Assembly (NCBI GenBank): GCA_001805085.1
Contig: MHEA01000220.1
Coordinates: forward strand, 18,063-25,704
DNA length: 7,642 nt
Source of the DNA: Nitrospirae bacterium GWC2_57_9
Lineage (GTDB): Bacteria; Nitrospirota; UBA9217
Direction of reading: 5' to 3'
Shown: in pieces, positions 5,726 to 7,642 of the stretch
Layout: every line of letters begins with the position of its first letter
Numbering within the stretch: position 1 is the first letter of the stretch
Translations under genes and position numbers: made by a program
The notes under the pieces: model-generated
What the model saw: the letters and a program-made list of their open reading frames with translations, nothing else
The model's database searches: none
What the model was told of the DNA's origin: nothing

Positions 5726-5751
5726 CGGCCGGCCTCCCACGAGGCCGGCCG
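5726..5751. repeat. GC-rich perfect hairpin after the cytochrome gene
   Basis: CGGCCGGCCT (5726-5735) and AGGCCGGCCG (5742-5751) form a perfect 10-bp stem with a 6-nt loop, starting 5 nt beyond the cytochrome stop codon as read on the minus strand. It would be very stable in RNA. On the minus strand it is followed by CAAAAATA rather than a T-run, so it is not a standard intrinsic terminator. It may act as a weak or non-canonical terminator or a 3'-end stabiliser. Confidence 0.6.
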
Positions 5752-5756
5752 ACGAG

Positions 5757-7274
5757 TTACGATTGGCTCGTTGACGTTTGACTGCTTGACGTTTGATTAT
5801 TTGACGTTTCTTCTTCAATGCTCGACCCGTTTGTTTTGAGCGCCTTGAGGTATTCGACCAGATCGCTTTTTTCCTGATCGCTCAATCCCAGGCCAAGCAC
5901 CGAATTGTAATGATTGACCACATCGAGAAGCGTTGCGAATCTGCCGTCATGATAGAATCTGCCTTTGTTCTCCGGCTTCATGTTGATGCCCAGTTCCCGG
6001 ATGAACAGGCCGGCAAGGTTCATGGTCTTGTAGGCCCTTCCCGGGGAGCGCTCGGACTGGAAATTGTCTATCCCGATGTCTTCGGGTCTGTGGGCGTTCC
6101 AGCCCGGCTCTGTCCAGAGGGGTTCCACATGACAGGTGGCGCATTTTGCCTTCCCGCTGAAGAGGTCGTCCCCGCGTTTTGCGGCGTCAGAATTAAAATG
6201 CGTCCCCGGCTGGGGCTCCGGTGAGAAGAGCGACAACTGATACAGATGGAGTCCTGCCAGCTTCCCGGTGACGCGGTCGCTGTCCGGATCGACCATGATA
6301 TGCCCCTTCTTTTTTGCAACTGCGATCGGGAACCGTGGCGCGATATCCGGGAATTGTTGAGGATCATCCAGCCGCGGATCGAAGAAATTCCCTACGCCTC
6401 CCATTTCCACAATGGCGACGAATGCGTTCCAATAGGGAACGCTCCCCCAGTCGGCGGTCCAGGTGTGCATATTGAAACCCTGCATACCGAAGGCATTCGG
6501 GATCAGCGTGGCTGCCGGTTTCCCGTCCGGCCGAAATGCCTTGCCGTCCAGCAGCAGTTGCGCATCAAATTTGCCGGGGCCCCAGCTGTTGAGCACCTTC
6601 CGTACGGTTGCCGCATCGATGGAGCCATCGACCACCCTGAGATCACTGACGATGGCAGAGAGGTCCGGTGCCAGCGCGATGATGGCACCCACGTTCAGAT
6701 CCCGGTTGGCCCATCCGTCAAGCCGGCGCCCGATGCCGGCGGTGAGCGAATTATCGACGGTGGAGTGGCAGAGCGCGCAATGGATCCCGATCGACTTCAG
6801 CGTTCCATTGTCGTTGAAAACCCCCGTAACGCCGACCACGGCATTCAGCTTAAGAAGAGCAAGCGTAGTTGCCGGATCGTTCAGATCGACGGTGCCCTGC
6901 TGCAGCTGCGAGACAAGGCTCGACGGGAGTGCGTCCGCGTCGACCTTCAGCCCGATGTCGAGAGCCGTTTTCGGGCTTACCCCGTTGCCCACTCCTCCCA
7001 AATTCCGGCCTTCGATGGCGAGGTGAAGTTTGAGCGTGTCGCCCCAGAACCGTTCGTCACCGAACGTATCGAAGCGGAAGGTTTGCTGCCCTTCTTTCGT
7101 CGAGGCCTCCAGATCTTCCGTACTGTCTTGTGCCTGGATCGATGCCTGCTGGTTGCCGCTTACCGCCGCGCCAGTGCTTGTGCCTGCGTTCGTATTTCCG
7201 CAGCCGGCCACGCCGATGGTGATCAATGCAAGGATGCAGAGCGGCGCCAGTGCTGTTCTCAACTGCGTTTTCAT
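5757..7274 (-). CDS. Di-haem c-type cytochrome lipoprotein with a cytochrome c peroxidase/MauG-like C-terminal half
   Basis: The 505-residue product begins with a lipoprotein signal peptide: hydrophobic APLCILALITIGVAG followed by lipidated C25 (lipobox V-A-G-C). A Ser/Gln/Thr-rich linker (about 26-62) follows. Two covalent haem c sites are present, C166-A-L-C169-H170 and C378-A-T-C381-H382. The region FYHDGRFATLLDVVNHYN (440-457) resembles the end of the second haem domain in the bacterial di-haem peroxidase/MauG superfamily. The spacing between haems (about 212 residues) and the total length exceed classical CcpA-type peroxidases (about 300-350). I infer periplasmic electron transfer or di-haem oxidoreductase activity on a membrane-anchored protein; peroxidase activity is not shown. 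The tail is low-complexity (QTSSS-type repeats). The ATG at 7274 has an excellent AAGGAGGA 8 nt upstream. It appears monocistronic, driven from 7478-7505. Confidence 0.9.
   Translation of the reverse strand: MKTQLRTALAPLCILALITIGVAGCGNTNAGTSTGAAVSGNQQASIQAQDSTEDLEASTKEGQQTFRFDTFGDERFWGDTLKLHLAIEGRNLGGVGNGVSPKTALDIGLKVDADALPSSLVSQLQQGTVDLNDPATTLALLKLNAVVGVTGVFNDNGTLKSIGIHCALCHSTVDNSLTAGIGRRLDGWANRDLNVGAIIALAPDLSAIVSDLRVVDGSIDAATVRKVLNSWGPGKFDAQLLLDGKAFRPDGKPAATLIPNAFGMQGFNMHTWTADWGSVPYWNAFVAIVEMGGVGNFFDPRLDDPQQFPDIAPRFPIAVAKKKGHIMVDPDSDRVTGKLAGLHLYQLSLFSPEPQPGTHFNSDAAKRGDDLFSGKAKCATCHVEPLWTEPGWNAHRPEDIGIDNFQSERSPGRAYKTMNLAGLFIRELGINMKPENKGRFYHDGRFATLLDVVNHYNSVLGLGLSDQEKSDLVEYLKALKTNGSSIEEETSNNQTSSSQTSTSQS
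5771..5815. repeat. Three 15-bp tandem repeats inside the 3' end of the cytochrome gene
   Basis: On the plus strand TTGACGTTTGACTGC (5771-5785) and TTGACGTTTGATTAT (5786-5800) are followed by a third unit sharing TTGACGTTT (5801-5809). The period is five codons, so copy-number change keeps the reading frame. On the coding strand the units give ETSNN, QTSSS and QTSTS at the extreme C-terminus. Confidence 0.8.
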
Positions 7275-7335
7275 GATGCTTTCCTCCTTGGTGAATGATT
7301 TTTACAGCCCTGCTACACGAATGAATCCGACCAGG

Positions 7336-7366
7336 CGCCTGTCCAGGCGATAGTTTTTTTAAAAAA
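7336..7366. repeat. Short hairpin followed by T7/A6 tract in the cytochrome leader
   Basis: CGCCT (7336-7340) and AGGCG (7345-7349) form a 5-bp stem with a 4-nt loop. Four bases later comes a run of seven T (7354-7360) and then six A (7361-7366). Read on the plus strand it resembles a weak intrinsic terminator, but no plus-strand gene leads into it. Read on the minus strand it is a structured part of the cytochrome leader about 60 nt before the start codon. Confidence 0.4.
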
Positions 7367-7477
7367 CGAAGGGGAACTGAATCGACGAAGATGATCAAAA
7401 GGGAATACGGTCTCTTTCTTTGGACAGTGCTTCACAGACCGCCTATTTCCTGACCTTCAAGGCGAAAATTTGGCATA

Positions 7478-7505
7478 ACTATAGCGCCTGTGAAGCGGCT
7501 GTCAA
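7478..7505 (-). promoter_or_regulatory. Sigma-70 promoter upstream of the di-haem cytochrome gene
   Basis: On the minus strand a perfect -35, TTGACA (7505-7500), is followed by a 16-bp spacer and TATAGT (7483-7478). Transcription would start near 7471, some 197 nt before the start codon. No better promoter is seen closer to the gene. The box quality makes this likely; its assignment to the cytochrome gene is by position. Confidence 0.65.
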
Positions 7506-7642
7506 GAGGACCAACGTTGCAATGAGGATGGATGGTTATTCAGAACGAACAAAGTGGGGAGGGAATATCTGCGGTAGAAAGCTTATCGTCTACGGCCCTG
7601 GGATCATGTGCAGTTCCCCGGGTCCTTCCGGCATCCGGCTTC

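Larger units (their letters stand above)
7275..7642. other. Non-coding region upstream of the cytochrome gene and right edge
   Basis: This 368-bp stretch holds no convincing gene. From the promoter at 7478-7505 to the cytochrome ATG there is a leader of about 197 nt in which I recognise no riboswitch. It contains a short hairpin beside a T/A run (7336-7366). Beyond 7506, two unconvincing frames run off the right edge: a plus-strand frame from ATG 7521 (about 40 codons, still open) and a minus-strand frame ending at TAG 7592-7590 (product end MIPGP). Neither has recognisable sequence, so I annotate neither as a gene. Confidence 0.6.

Noticed and set aside
5401..5781. Plus-strand frame of 126 codons
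   Set aside because: It is antisense to the nuclease-like gene and the end of the cytochrome gene, with a product without features and no ribosome binding site.
6246..7298. Long plus-strand open frame of 350 codons
   Set aside because: It lies almost wholly antisense to the di-haem cytochrome gene, whose haem motifs, lipobox and ribosome binding site fix the true strand. The product is arginine- and histidine-rich with no signature.
7275..7475. Riboswitch in the cytochrome leader (cyclic-di-GMP or similar)
   Set aside because: I looked for the conserved core sequences of common classes such as GEMM and did not see them. Only a small hairpin and a T/A tract are visible.
7521..7642. Plus-strand open frame running off the right edge
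   Set aside because: About 40 codons with a modest AGAGGA 11 nt upstream, but the product resembles nothing and the frame is too short to judge.

Overview
The window looks like chromosome from a GC-rich Gram-negative bacterium. The evidence is Sec signal peptides, a lipoprotein carrying c-type haem sites, a periplasmic DUF3617 protein and sigma-70-like promoters. The style of the HD-domain, DUF3617, cupin and di-haem proteins recalls Desulfobacterota/Geobacter-like or Nitrospirota genomes; that placement is an impression from family resemblance and was not searched. No tRNA, rRNA, CRISPR array, transposase or phage gene is visible.

Layout, left to right. At 1-311 two interrupted gene starts face each other and appear to meet near 175-200: a plus-strand start with promoter, strong ribosome binding site and signal-peptide-like beginning (161), and a minus-strand membrane-protein start (311) translationally coupled to a GNAT gene. 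This looks like a rearrangement breakpoint or an assembly join. At 311-1183 a minus-strand pair encodes a cupin followed by a GNAT acetyltransferase, with an 18-bp perfect palindrome upstream. At 1297-1841 a DUF3617 secreted protein forms a self-contained unit with a near-consensus promoter and a clear intrinsic terminator. At 1882-3798 lies a secreted subtilisin-like (S8) protease with propeptide and C-terminal Ig-like domains. It is divergent from an HD-domain phosphohydrolase (3966-4754), whose 3' end overlaps by 8 bp the convergent end of a PD-(D/E)XK nuclease-like protein (4747-5649). A large di-haem c-type cytochrome lipoprotein occupies 5757-7274 and probably has a long leader; the right edge (7506-7642) holds no convincing gene.

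The genes look like a set of mostly monocistronic functions rather than one pathway. Only cupin, GNAT and the cut membrane gene form an operon. Three products are exported (S8 protease, DUF3617 protein, di-haem lipoprotein); the HD and nuclease-like proteins are cytoplasmic. No clear new multi-gene system is visible. The observations most worth pursuing are the left breakpoint, the orphan coiled-coil/winged-helix/PD-(D/E)XK protein and the palindrome upstream of the cupin operon.
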